Shown: piece by piece, positions 33,474 to 40,900 of the stretch | Numbering within the stretch: position 1 is the first letter of the stretch | Layout: each line of letters begins with the position of its first letter | Assembly: GCF_004310425.1 (NCBI RefSeq) | Contig: NZ_SIUB01000005.1 | Span: 239,464 to 303,463, forward strand | Direction of reading: 5' to 3' | Length of the DNA stretch: 64,000 nt | Source: Hansschlegelia quercus | Lineage (GTDB): Bacteria; Pseudomonadota; Alphaproteobacteria; Rhizobiales; Methylopilaceae | The notes under the pieces: generated by a model | What the model was told of the DNA's origin: nothing | The model's input: only the letters and a program-made list of their open reading frames with translations | Database searches by the model: none | Made by a program: the position numbers and the translations under genes

Positions 33474-34170
33474 GATTCGCGACCTCGAATGCGGCTATGG
33501 GCCGGTCTCGGCGCTCAAGGGCGTCAGCCTCGACGTCGGCGCCGGCGAGCTCGTCGCGCTCATCGGCGCGAACGGCGCGGGCAAGTCCACAACGTTGCGG
33601 GCGATCTCGGGGTTGGTGAAGCCGCGCGCCGGGACAATCCGGTTCGACGGCCGCGACATCACGGGCTTCGATCCCGCCCAGGCGCTCGCCGCGGGCGTCG
33701 CGCACTGCCCGGAGGGGCGGCGGGTGTTCCCCTATATGAGCGTCGCCGACAACCTCGCGATGGGCGCCTATCTCCGCAGGGACCCGATCCTTGTCGGGCA
33801 GGATCTCGACCGTGTCTATTCCGACTTCCCACGCCTCGCCGAGCGGCGGCGCCAAGCTGCGGGCACGCTCTCCGGCGGCGAACAGCAGATGCTCGCGATC
33901 GGCCGGGCGTTGATGTCGCGTCCGAAGCTCGTGATGTTCGACGAACCGTCGCTCGGCCTCGCTCCCACGATCGTCGAGCAGACGCTTCGCATCATCCGCG
34001 GCATCCGAGATGGCGGGGCGACCGTGCTGCTCGTCGAGCAGAACGCCTTCGCGGCGCTCGAAATCTGCGACTACGCTTATCTGATCGCGACGGGCCGCGT
34101 GGTGAAGCGCGGAACGGGCGCCGATCTCCTCGCCGATCCCAACGTCCGAGAGGCCTATCTCGGCGGGTAG
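33466..34170 (+). CDS. livF: Liv-type ABC importer ATPase (LivF family)
   Basis: 234 residues. Walker A is GANGAGKSTT, the signature is LSGGEQQML, Walker B is LVMFDEPSLGLAP and the switch segment is LLVEQNAFAALE. HCPEGRRVFPYMSVADNLAMGAY is the LivF hallmark. It is the last gene of the ten-gene operon beginning at 22956; the next feature is a hairpin 50 bp downstream. Substrate specificity resides in the binding protein and permeases, not here. Confidence 0.94.
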   Translation: MLEIRDLECGYGPVSALKGVSLDVGAGELVALIGANGAGKSTTLRAISGLVKPRAGTIRFDGRDITGFDPAQALAAGVAHCPEGRRVFPYMSVADNLAMGAYLRRDPILVGQDLDRVYSDFPRLAERRRQAAGTLSGGEQQMLAIGRALMSRPKLVMFDEPSLGLAPTIVEQTLRIIRGIRDGGATVLLVEQNAFAALEICDYAYLIATGRVVKRGTGADLLADPNVREAYLGG

Positions 34171-34219
34171 GTCAGGCCGCTGGACGACAGGCCGAGACGG
34201 CCGGAAACGGACTTTTTAG

Positions 34220-34247
34220 ACGAGCGGAGGGGTTGCCGTCCGCTCGT
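34220..34247. terminator. 9-bp perfect hairpin after livF
   Basis: ACGAGCGGA and TCCGCTCGT pair perfectly around a 10-nt loop (GGGGTTGCCG). It lacks a T-tract downstream, but CTTTTTAG lies just upstream. It probably marks the 3' end of the liv operon, or forms a hairpin in the leader of the small gene at 34286. Confidence 0.45.
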
Positions 34248-34285
34248 TCCGGTCGAGGTCTTCGCCCTTGAAGGGATGAAGCCAC

Positions 34286-34411
34286 ATGACAGAACAACCC
34301 GAAGCGCAGACGCCTGAGATCGACCCGAAGACGCCCGCGGAGACCGGACAGCCGGACACCGCCAATCCCCAGCCGGACGAGGCGCCGGAAGAGGAGAACT
34401 CTCCGACCTGA
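34286..34411 (+). CDS. Small acidic Pro/Glu-rich protein, 41 residues
   Basis: The frame reads MTEQPEAQTPEIDPKTPAET and continues to ENSPT. It is strongly acidic, rich in Pro, Glu, Thr and Gln, with no hydrophobic segment or Cys, and is expected to be disordered. AAGGGATGAAG before the ATG gives a usable ribosome-binding site. A strong terminator follows 8 bp after the stop, which supports it being a real transcription unit. I do not recognise a family. Neighbours on the other strand are an SDR of the general-stress type and cyanase. Confidence 0.6.
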   Translation: MTEQPEAQTPEIDPKTPAETGQPDTANPQPDEAPEEENSPT

Positions 34412-34418
34412 CCTCAAT

Positions 34419-34451
34419 AAAAAGGGCGGCGCGCAACGGCGTCGCCCTTTT
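34419..34451. terminator. Bidirectional Rho-independent terminator
   Basis: AAAAAGGGCGGCG, loop, then CGTCGCCCTTTT: a GC stem flanked by A-tract and T-tract, so it can terminate transcription from either side. It serves the 41-residue gene on the plus strand (stop at 34411) and the SDR gene on the minus strand (stop at 34456). Confidence 0.85.
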
Positions 34452-34455
34452 CGCG

Positions 34456-35316
34456 TCAGACGACCGCCTTGCCGCCTGCGACGGTGATCATCGCGCCGGA
34501 GGTGTAGCTCGACTCGTCGGAGGCCAGCATCACATAGGCCGAGGCGAGTTCCGCCGGCTGGCCGGGGCGTCCCAGCGGCGTCTTCGAGCCGAAGGTCTCG
34601 ACGGCCTCGGGCGGCATGCCGGCCGGGATGAACGGCGTCCAGATCGGCCCCGGCGCGACCGCGTTCACGCGGATGCCTTTTTCGCCGATCAGCTCCGCAA
34701 GTCCGACGGTGAAGTTCGCGATCGCTCCCTTGGTCGTCGCGTAGGGCAGCAGCATCCCCGTCGGATCCTTGGAGTTCACCGAGGCGGTGTTGATGATCGA
34801 GGCGCCGGGCTTCATCCGCGCTACGGCGAGCTGCGTCAGGTGGAACATGGCGGTGACGTTGGTGTCGAAGGCCTTGGTCCATTCCTCGAGCGGGATGTCC
34901 AGGAACTCCTTGAAAGGCTTCTGGTAGCCGGCGTTGTTGACGAGGATGTCGAGCCCGCCGAGTTCGTCCACGGCTCGCGCGACGATGTCTTCACGGAACG
35001 ACGCCTCCGTGATGTCGCCCGGCGCCATCACGGCCTTGCGGCCCGCCTCCTCGATCAGGCGCTTGCACGTCGCCGCGTCCTCGGTCTCGCTCGGCAGATG
35101 CACGATCAGAAGATCCGCGCCCTCGCGTGCGAAGGCGATCGCGACGGCGAGCCCGATGCCGCTGTCGCCGCCGGTGACGATCGCCTTCTTGCCGGCGAGC
35201 CGGCCCGAGCCCTTGTAGCTGTCCTCGCCATGGTCCGGCCGCGGGTCCATCTTGGAGGTCACGCCCGGGAAGGGCTGGCTCTGCTTCGGAAACGGCGGCT
35301 TGGGGTAGTCCTTCAT
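34456..35316 (-). CDS. SDR oxidoreductase, general-stress/glucose-dehydrogenase-like
   Basis: 286 residues. The N-terminal extension (PPFPKQSQPFPGVTSKMDP, then DHGEDSYKGSGRLAGKKA) typifies the YhdF/YhxD/GsiB-associated SDR group. The classical SDR core has cofactor motif TGGDSGIG, NNAGYQKP, the Ser in IINTASVNSKDP, and the YxxxK pair in LPYATTKGAIANF. End motif: GAMITVAGGKAV. It reduces or oxidises an unidentified carbonyl or alcohol with NAD(P)H. It follows cynS by 75 bp on the same strand. Its ribosome-binding site lies within a 6-bp hairpin (35326-35342), a possible translational control. Confidence 0.9.
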   Translation of the reverse strand: MKDYPKPPFPKQSQPFPGVTSKMDPRPDHGEDSYKGSGRLAGKKAIVTGGDSGIGLAVAIAFAREGADLLIVHLPSETEDAATCKRLIEEAGRKAVMAPGDITEASFREDIVARAVDELGGLDILVNNAGYQKPFKEFLDIPLEEWTKAFDTNVTAMFHLTQLAVARMKPGASIINTASVNSKDPTGMLLPYATTKGAIANFTVGLAELIGEKGIRVNAVAPGPIWTPFIPAGMPPEAVETFGSKTPLGRPGQPAELASAYVMLASDESSYTSGAMITVAGGKAVV

Positions 35317-35325
35317 GGGTTCACG

Positions 35326-35342
35326 CTCCTGTCTTTCAGGAG
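35326..35342 (-). promoter_or_regulatory. Hairpin containing the SDR ribosome-binding site
   Basis: On the minus strand CTCCTG-AAAGA-CAGGAG forms a perfect 6-bp stem with a 5-nt loop. The 3' arm holds AGGAG, 9 nt before the SDR ATG at 35316. Folding would hide the ribosome-binding site. This is a structural observation; no regulation is shown. Confidence 0.4.
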
Positions 35343-35352
35343 CGGAACGGAC

Positions 35353-35376
35353 GGCCGCCGGTTTGGTTCGGCGGCC
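35353..35376. terminator. 8-bp perfect hairpin between cynS and the SDR gene
   Basis: GGCCGCCG and CGGCGGCC pair perfectly around an 8-nt loop (GTTTGGTT). It lies 15 bp past the cynS stop, in position to end the cynS transcript or stabilise its 3' end. There is no T-tract. Confidence 0.45.
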
Positions 35377-35391
35377 GCGGCGCGGGAGAAT

Positions 35392-35841
35392 TCAGTAGCG
35401 CTTGTAGCCGAGGAACTTGCCCGACATCGCGAGTTTCACCCGGTCGCCCTTCTGGTCGGGCTGACGCTCCATCGTCATGTCGAAGTCGATCGCGGACATG
35501 ATGCCGTCCCCGAACTCCTCCTGGATCAGCTCCTTCCAGGTCGTGCCGTAGACCATGACGAGCTCGTAGAAGCGGTAGATGAGCGGATCCGTCGGCGGGA
35601 TCTCGGTAAGCGATCCGCGGTACGGAATCTCCGTCAGCAGGATCTCCGCCTCCTTCGGCAGATCGAGCAGCGCCGCCGCCTTTTCCGCCTCGTTCGGCTC
35701 CAGCCGCATCTGGCCGAGCAGCGCCGCGGTGACGACGATCGGCGACGTCGAGATCGAGACCTTCTCGTGGATCTCCTTCCAGGTCAGGCCCTTCATCCGC
35801 TTGGCGGACAGCACGAGTTCGGTGACTTCGGCGCGGATCAT
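35392..35841 (-). CDS. cynS: Cyanate hydratase (cyanase)
   Basis: 149 residues, the full family length. The N-terminal helical domain (EVTELVLSAKRMKGLTWKEIHEKV) is followed by the C-terminal dimer-forming catalytic domain. Active-site Arg and Glu lie in DPLIYRFYELVMVYG and the Ser in FGDGIMSAIDFDM. The ending MSGKFLGYKRY is diagnostic. It converts cyanate and bicarbonate to CO2 and carbamate, which yields ammonia. No cynT carbonic anhydrase or cynX transporter is adjacent, and no CynR regulator. It may serve detoxification of cyanate from carbamoyl phosphate or nitrogen supply. Confidence 0.97.
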   Translation of the reverse strand: MIRAEVTELVLSAKRMKGLTWKEIHEKVSISTSPIVVTAALLGQMRLEPNEAEKAAALLDLPKEAEILLTEIPYRGSLTEIPPTDPLIYRFYELVMVYGTTWKELIQEEFGDGIMSAIDFDMTMERQPDQKGDRVKLAMSGKFLGYKRY

Positions 35842-35937
35842 GCGTAATCGCTCCTTTGGGTCAGCGCCGACCGCCGGGCGGCGACGGTCGGGATGCCAGA
35901 GGCAGCAAGCGCCGTGCCACGCCGCGCGCGCTGGCGG

Positions 35938-36828
35938 TCACGTCGCCGAGGGCGGCCCCTCCGGCGCGAAGACCTCGATTGCGCCTTTCGCGACGCCGAA
36001 GCGCGCCGGCGTGCGGGTGACGATCTCGCCATCCGCGTTGACGGGGCGCGGCCGGCGCGTGCGGATCTCGAAGCTCTCGCCGCGGAGCGAGCGGATCTCG
36101 TCCCAGTCTCCGTGCCGGCCTTTGCGGAGCGCGCGAGCCATCACGACGATATGCCAGATCTGCGCGATCTCCAGGCTGTAGAGGTCGAGCCGTCCGTCAT
36201 CGATCGCGGCGTCCTCCTCGATCAGATTGCCGCCGCCGTAGAACCGCCCGTTTCCGACCGCGATCTGCAGCGTCTTGCAGCGCACCCGGCGGTCCTCGAA
36301 CACGATCTCCGCGTGGAACGGCCTCGCGCGGGCGAGCACCCGGAACGAGGCGATGAGATAGCCCAGGACGCCGAAGCGACGTTTGAGGTCGCGGGTCAGC
36401 TCCTTGGCGAGCTCGACGCTGAGCCCGATGCTGGCGACGTTGAAGAACAGCTCGTCATTGACCTCGCCGAGGTCGATCCGCCGGGTACGACCGGCAGCGA
36501 TGATCGCGACCGCCTGCTCGACGTCGGGAGGCACGTCGATGGTGCGCGCGAGGTCGTTCGCGGTGCCGATCGGCACGATCCCGAGCGGGAGGCCGGATTG
36601 CACGACGCCCTTCGCCGCGGCGTTCATGGTGCCGTCGCCGCCCGCCACGACCACCATGTCCGCCTCGTCGGCGCGAGCCACGATCGCCGGCGAGATGTCT
36701 TCGCGCCGGTCCGTCTGTAGATGCGTCGGCTCGATCCCGTGCCGGCGCAGAGCCGTGGTGATCGCGGCGAGCGAATCCTGTCCGCTGCGGCTTTTGGCGT
36801 TGACGATCAGGAGGGCGCGGCGGGTCAT
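35938..36828 (-). CDS. Diacylglycerol kinase-family lipid kinase (YegS/BmrU-like)
   Basis: 296 residues from the ATG at 36828 (MTRRALLIVNAKSRSG); the frame is open further upstream but homologues begin here. The DAGK catalytic domain is present: LLIVNAKSRSGQD, VVVAGGDGTMNAAAKG (the GGDGT nucleotide motif), LGIVPIGTANDLARTI, then FFNVASIGLSVEL. The C-terminal half has QIAVGNGRFYGGG and DDGRLDLYSL. It phosphorylates a lipid such as diacylglycerol or phosphatidylglycerol at the inner membrane; exact lipid unknown. It is divergent from the cytochrome oxidase operon. Confidence 0.93.
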   Translation of the reverse strand: MTRRALLIVNAKSRSGQDSLAAITTALRRHGIEPTHLQTDRREDISPAIVARADEADMVVVAGGDGTMNAAAKGVVQSGLPLGIVPIGTANDLARTIDVPPDVEQAVAIIAAGRTRRIDLGEVNDELFFNVASIGLSVELAKELTRDLKRRFGVLGYLIASFRVLARARPFHAEIVFEDRRVRCKTLQIAVGNGRFYGGGNLIEEDAAIDDGRLDLYSLEIAQIWHIVVMARALRKGRHGDWDEIRSLRGESFEIRTRRPRPVNADGEIVTRTPARFGVAKGAIEVFAPEGPPSAT

Positions 36829-36984
36829 GCGGCTCACATCGGGCGTTCGGGAGGCGAGGCGCAAGAGATCACGTGGACGTGACCCGAGGGCAAGGCGTCG
36901 AGCCGCTTCATTGTGGCGCCGGGGACGTAGAGCCGCCACGGTGACGCTCGTTCGCTCGAATGATTCCAGCCCGCGGGGCCTCCC

Positions 36985-37965
36985 ATCCGCCGCAAACCCG
37001 TAATTCTGGCCCCGCTTCTTGTCGCCGGCCTCGCGCTCGGCGGCTGCTCCGGCATCCAGTCCGCGCTCGACCCCGCCGGCCATGAGGCGCGCTCAGTCGC
37101 CGACCTGTTCTTCGTCACGGCGGTCGGCGCCGGTATCGTCTGGGCGGTGGTGATGTCGGTCGCGGTCTACGCGACCCGCAGCAGTTCGGGCGGCCTCGAC
37201 GAGCGGCTGGCGAAACGCTTCATCCTGTGGGGCGGCGTCGCGTTCCCGACCGTCGTCCTGACGGCCCTGCTGATCTACGGCCTGCGGCTGATGCCCGTGC
37301 TGCGGGCGTCCGGCGAGGGGCTGACGATCGCGGTGGCGGGCGAGCAATTCTGGTGGCGCGTGACCTACCAGCCCAAAGACGGGCCGCCCGTCCGATCGGC
37401 TAACGAGGTGCGGGTGCCGGTCGGGGAGCGCGTCGCGTTCGCGCTGACCAGCCCCGACGTCATCCACTCCTTCTGGAACCCCTCGCTCGGCGGCAAGGTG
37501 GACATGATTCCCGGCCGCGAGAACCGGCTCGTCCTGAAGGCCGAGAAGGCCGGCGTCTATCGCGGCGTGTGCGCGGAATTCTGCGGCGCGAGCCACGCTC
37601 TGATGGCGTTCCCCGTGATCGCGATGGAGAAGCCGGACTTCGACGCCTGGCTGAGCGGCCAGTCGCGGCCCGCCGCTGAAGCCGCGGAGACGGCGCAGGG
37701 CAAGACGCTGTTCCTCCAGAACGGCTGCGGCGCCTGCCACGCGGTGGCGGGCACGGAAGCCAGGGGCGAGGTCGGCCCGGACCTGACCCGCTTCGGCGAG
37801 CGCGCCACGATCGGCGCCGGAACGCTTCCGAACGAGCCGGAGCAGATCGCCCGCTTCATCCGCGAGACCGACACCGTGAAGCCGCGCGTGAAGATGCCGG
37901 CCTACCCCGCCCTGCCCCGCGAAGACCTGCTGGCGATCGCAGGCTACCTCGGGAGCCTGAAGTGA
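36985..37965 (+). CDS. coxB: Cytochrome c oxidase subunit II with cytochrome c domain (caa3 type), apparent ATC start
   Basis: 326 residues if translation begins at ATC 36985. This reading gives a lipoprotein signal: RRKPVILAPLLVAGLALGGC with lipobox LGGC. Two TM helices follow (LFFVTAVGAGIVWAVVMSV and GGVAFPTVVLTALLIYGL). The CuA domain ligands are H161, C196, E198, C200, H204 and M207 (CAEFCGASHALM), spaced as in Paracoccus subunit II. The C-terminal cytochrome c domain has NGCGACHAV and a late Met (VKMPAYPAL). No ATG, GTG or TTG lies in frame between the stop at 36961 and a GTG at 37147, which is inside TM1. The coxA-coxC fusion overlaps its stop by 4 bp. Confidence 0.88.
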   Translation: MRRKPVILAPLLVAGLALGGCSGIQSALDPAGHEARSVADLFFVTAVGAGIVWAVVMSVAVYATRSSSGGLDERLAKRFILWGGVAFPTVVLTALLIYGLRLMPVLRASGEGLTIAVAGEQFWWRVTYQPKDGPPVRSANEVRVPVGERVAFALTSPDVIHSFWNPSLGGKVDMIPGRENRLVLKAEKAGVYRGVCAEFCGASHALMAFPVIAMEKPDFDAWLSGQSRPAAEAAETAQGKTLFLQNGCGACHAVAGTEARGEVGPDLTRFGERATIGAGTLPNEPEQIARFIRETDTVKPRVKMPAYPALPREDLLAIAGYLGSLK

Positions 37966-40508
37966 GCGCCCTAGACGCGCCCCGCGCGCCTTCTCAACAG
38001 GACGATCCCGAACACCGCAAGGCGCAGGAGGACCGGCTCGAGAAGGTGTGGGAGACGCCCGGCGGCTTCCGCTACTGGTCGGCGGTGAACAATTCCGACG
38101 TCGGGATCTGGTACACCGCGACCTCGCTGTTCTTCTTCCTGTTTGCGGGCGCGCTCGGGCTGATGATCCGCACGCAGCTCGCGGTTCCCGGAAACGACTT
38201 CCTGTCCGCGACCTTCTACAATCAGGTCTTCACGCTGCACGGCACGGCGATGATGTTCCTGTTCGCGGTGCCGATCTTCGAGGCGGTGGCGATCGTCATC
38301 CTGCCGCAGATCCTCGCCGCGCGGGACCTGCCGTTTCCGCGGCTCTCCGCCTTCGGCTACTGGAGCTTTCTGCTCGGCGGCGTTTTCGTCTGCGGGTCGA
38401 TCTTCTTCGACGCTGCGCCCGATGGCGGCTGGTTCATGTATCCGCCGCTCACCACCGACGAGAAGCAGACCGGGATCGGCGCCGACGTCTGGCTGCTCGG
38501 CCTGTCCTTCATCGAGGTCGCCTCGATCGCCGCCGCGGTCGAGCTGATCGTCGGCACGCTGAAGTGCCGGCCGCCGGGCATGCGCATCAATCTGATGCCG
38601 CTCTACGCCTGGTACGTGCTGGTCGTCGCGGCGATGATCCTGTTCGCCTTTCCGCCGCTGATCGCGGGCGACATCCTGTTCGAGCTCGAGCGGATGTTCG
38701 ACTGGCCGTTCTTCGATCCGAAGCGCGGCGGCGATCCGCTCTTGTGGCAGCACCTGTTCTGGATCTTCGGCCACCCGGAGGTCTACATCGTCTTCCTGCC
38801 GGCGATCGCGCTGCTCGCGATGATCGTGCCCACCTTCGCGCAGCGTCCGATCCTCGGTTATTCCTGGATCGTGCTGGCCGCCGTCGGCACTGGATTCCTG
38901 TCGTTCGGCCTGTGGGTCCACCACATGTTCACGACGGGCCTGCCCTCGATCTCGCTCGCCTTCTTCTCGGCGGCGTCGGAAGCGGTCGCGATCCCGACCG
39001 GGGTGCAGATCTTCGTGTTCATCGCGACGCTGCTCGCCGGCCGCGTGGTCTATTCCACGCCGATGCTGTTCGCGCTCGGGGCGCTCGGCATCTTCGTCTT
39101 CGGCGGGCTGACGGGCGTCATGGTCGCGCTCGCGCCGTTCGACTGGCAGGCGCACGACACTTACTTCGTCGTCGCGCACCTGCACTACACGCTGGTCGGC
39201 GGCATGGTCTTCCCGCTGATGGCGGGGCTCTATTACTTCTACCCCTTCGCGATGGAGCGGAAGCTCTCGGACCGCCTCGGCAAGTGGGCGTTCTGGCTGA
39301 TGTTCGTCGGCTTCAATGTCACGTTCCTGCCGATGCACGTCACCGGCCTGCGCGGGATGCCGCGGCGCGTCTTCACCTATGCCGAGGGCCTGGGCTTCGA
39401 GACGTTGAACATGGTCTCGACGCTCGGCGCCTTCGTGTTCGCCGCCGGCGTGCTGGTCATCACCTTCGATGTGCTGCGCCCGAAGTCGAAGCAGCCTCAC
39501 GCGGAGCGCAATTGCTGGAACGCCGGCACGCTGGAATGGCTGTCGGAGACGCCGGGCCGCGACTGGGGCGTGCGCACGGTGCCGATCGTCACGACGCGCT
39601 ATCCGCTTTGGGACCAGCCGAACTTCGTCCGCGACTATGACGAAGGCCGCTTCTATCTGCCCGACGCCGAAGAGGGAAAACGCGAGACGCTGATCACGTC
39701 CGTGCTCGACGCGCGGCCGATCCAGTGCCTGCGCGTGCCCGGCAACACCTTCATGACTATGGGCGCAGCCTTCCTCACGGGCGGCGCCTTCATCGCGGCG
39801 ACCTTCTACGCCTGGACGCTGACCATCCTGTTCTCGATCGCTGCGCTCGTCTCGATCCTGTTCTGGCTCTGGCGCGGCACGGCGATCATCCCGGAGAAGA
39901 AGGAGAAGGACGTCGGGCTTGGCCTGAAGCTGCCGCTCTACGTCTCCGGCCCGGATTCGGTCGGCTGGTGGGCGATGTTCATCACGATGATCGGCGACAT
40001 GTCGGCGTTTGCGAGCCTGATCTTCGGCTACTTCTTCTACTGGACGATCCACGCCACCGGCTTCCCGCCATCGGACACGGCCGGTCCGGGCGTGTTCTGG
40101 CCGGGGCTCGCCTTCGCGCTGACATCAGCCTCATGGGGCGCGATGCTGCTCGCGCGCCGGGCGAATACCGCCGACAAGCCGCTGTCGCTGAACCTGTGGC
40201 TCGTGGTCTCCGCTCTGCTCGCAGTCGGCGGCGGCGCGGCTTTGCTGTGGGGGCCGCACGCGAGCGGCCTCGATCCAACGGCCCACGTCTATCCCGCGAC
40301 GGTGTGGGTGCTCGCGATCTGGACCGCGATCCATCTCGGCGTCGGGGTGATCATGACGCTCTATTGCCTCGCGCGTTCGGCGGCGAGAAAGCTGACCGCC
40401 GAGTACGACATCGACATCCACAACGTCGCGCTGTTCTGGCACTTCGCGATGATCACCATGGCGGTCACCGCCGCGACGATCGCCCTGTTCCCACTGGTGG
40501 CGCGATGA
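37962..40508 (+). CDS. coxA: Cytochrome c oxidase subunit I fused to subunit III
   Basis: 848 residues from a GTG overlapping the coxB stop. Residues up to about 560 are a complete heme-copper subunit I: heme a ligand in TLHGTAMMFLF, the D-channel Glu and Tyr-His pair region in WIFGHPEVYIVFLP, CuB histidines in WVHHMFTTGL, and VVAHLHYTLVGG for the heme a3 and a ligands. GHPEVYI marks an A1-type oxidase. From about residue 620 a subunit III-like part with about five TM helices follows, including WWAMFITMIGDMSAFASLIFGYFFYW and FWHFAMITMAVTAATIALF. Such I-III fusions occur in caa3-type oxidases. The next gene overlaps by ATGA. Confidence 0.93.
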   Translation: MSALDAPRAPSQQDDPEHRKAQEDRLEKVWETPGGFRYWSAVNNSDVGIWYTATSLFFFLFAGALGLMIRTQLAVPGNDFLSATFYNQVFTLHGTAMMFLFAVPIFEAVAIVILPQILAARDLPFPRLSAFGYWSFLLGGVFVCGSIFFDAAPDGGWFMYPPLTTDEKQTGIGADVWLLGLSFIEVASIAAAVELIVGTLKCRPPGMRINLMPLYAWYVLVVAAMILFAFPPLIAGDILFELERMFDWPFFDPKRGGDPLLWQHLFWIFGHPEVYIVFLPAIALLAMIVPTFAQRPILGYSWIVLAAVGTGFLSFGLWVHHMFTTGLPSISLAFFSAASEAVAIPTGVQIFVFIATLLAGRVVYSTPMLFALGALGIFVFGGLTGVMVALAPFDWQAHDTYFVVAHLHYTLVGGMVFPLMAGLYYFYPFAMERKLSDRLGKWAFWLMFVGFNVTFLPMHVTGLRGMPRRVFTYAEGLGFETLNMVSTLGAFVFAAGVLVITFDVLRPKSKQPHAERNCWNAGTLEWLSETPGRDWGVRTVPIVTTRYPLWDQPNFVRDYDEGRFYLPDAEEGKRETLITSVLDARPIQCLRVPGNTFMTMGAAFLTGGAFIAATFYAWTLTILFSIAALVSILFWLWRGTAIIPEKKEKDVGLGLKLPLYVSGPDSVGWWAMFITMIGDMSAFASLIFGYFFYWTIHATGFPPSDTAGPGVFWPGLAFALTSASWGAMLLARRANTADKPLSLNLWLVVSALLAVGGGAALLWGPHASGLDPTAHVYPATVWVLAIWTAIHLGVGVIMTLYCLARSAARKLTAEYDIDIHNVALFWHFAMITMAVTAATIALFPLVAR

Positions 40509-40900
40509 TCGCCTCCACCCGCGCGAACCTCGTCACGCTGATCACGGCGCCGACCGTCTGGGCCCTGCACTTCCTCGTCTGCTACGTCACGGCGTCGGCC
40601 TATTGCGCGAAGACCATGGCGGACGCCCGCGTGTTCACCGGGACGTCCTGGCCGGACATCACCGTGGCGCGCGCCGTCATCGCCGCCGCCACGGTTCTCG
40701 CGCTCGGGATCATCGCGCTCTGCCTGAGACAGGCTTGGGGCCACTGGCGGAGCGGCGACGTCGACCCGCCCTTCGACGAGCCGAGCTTCGAGGGCCGGCA
40801 GGGCTTTCTCGGCTTCTCCACCATCCTGCTCTGCGGGCTTTCCATCATCGGCGTGATCTTCGTCGCCCTGCCCGCAATCTTCATCGGAGATTGCCGGTGA
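40505..40900 (+). CDS. Membrane protein of the caa3 oxidase operon, unknown function
   Basis: 131 residues from the ATG overlapping the coxA/C stop. Three hydrophobic segments: about 8-26 (VTLITAPTVWALHFLVCYVTA), 52-74 (ARAVIAAATVLALGIIALCL) and 106-127 (ILLCGLSIIGVIFVALPAIFIG). A His in the first and Cys residues (YCA) near its end could matter for metal or heme. I do not recognise a named family, but genes of this size occur at this place in several rhizobial oxidase operons. It is coupled to ctaG by a GTGA overlap. An assembly or accessory role is inferred from position only. Confidence 0.75.
   Translation: MIASTRANLVTLITAPTVWALHFLVCYVTASAYCAKTMADARVFTGTSWPDITVARAVIAAATVLALGIIALCLRQAWGHWRSGDVDPPFDEPSFEGRQGFLGFSTILLCGLSIIGVIFVALPAIFIGDCR

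Noticed and set aside
20990..34170. Pyridoxine (vitamin B6) degradation pathway
   Set aside because: A GMC enzyme could be a pyridoxine 4-oxidase, but the 4-pyridoxolactonase and MHPCO-type oxygenase genes are absent and a CodA-like deaminase has no place in that route.
37971..40052. A 693-residue minus-strand open frame opposite the cytochrome oxidase gene
   Set aside because: Highly charged His/Arg/Glu-rich translation, no recognisable motif, and wholly inside the coxA/coxC coding region on the other strand.
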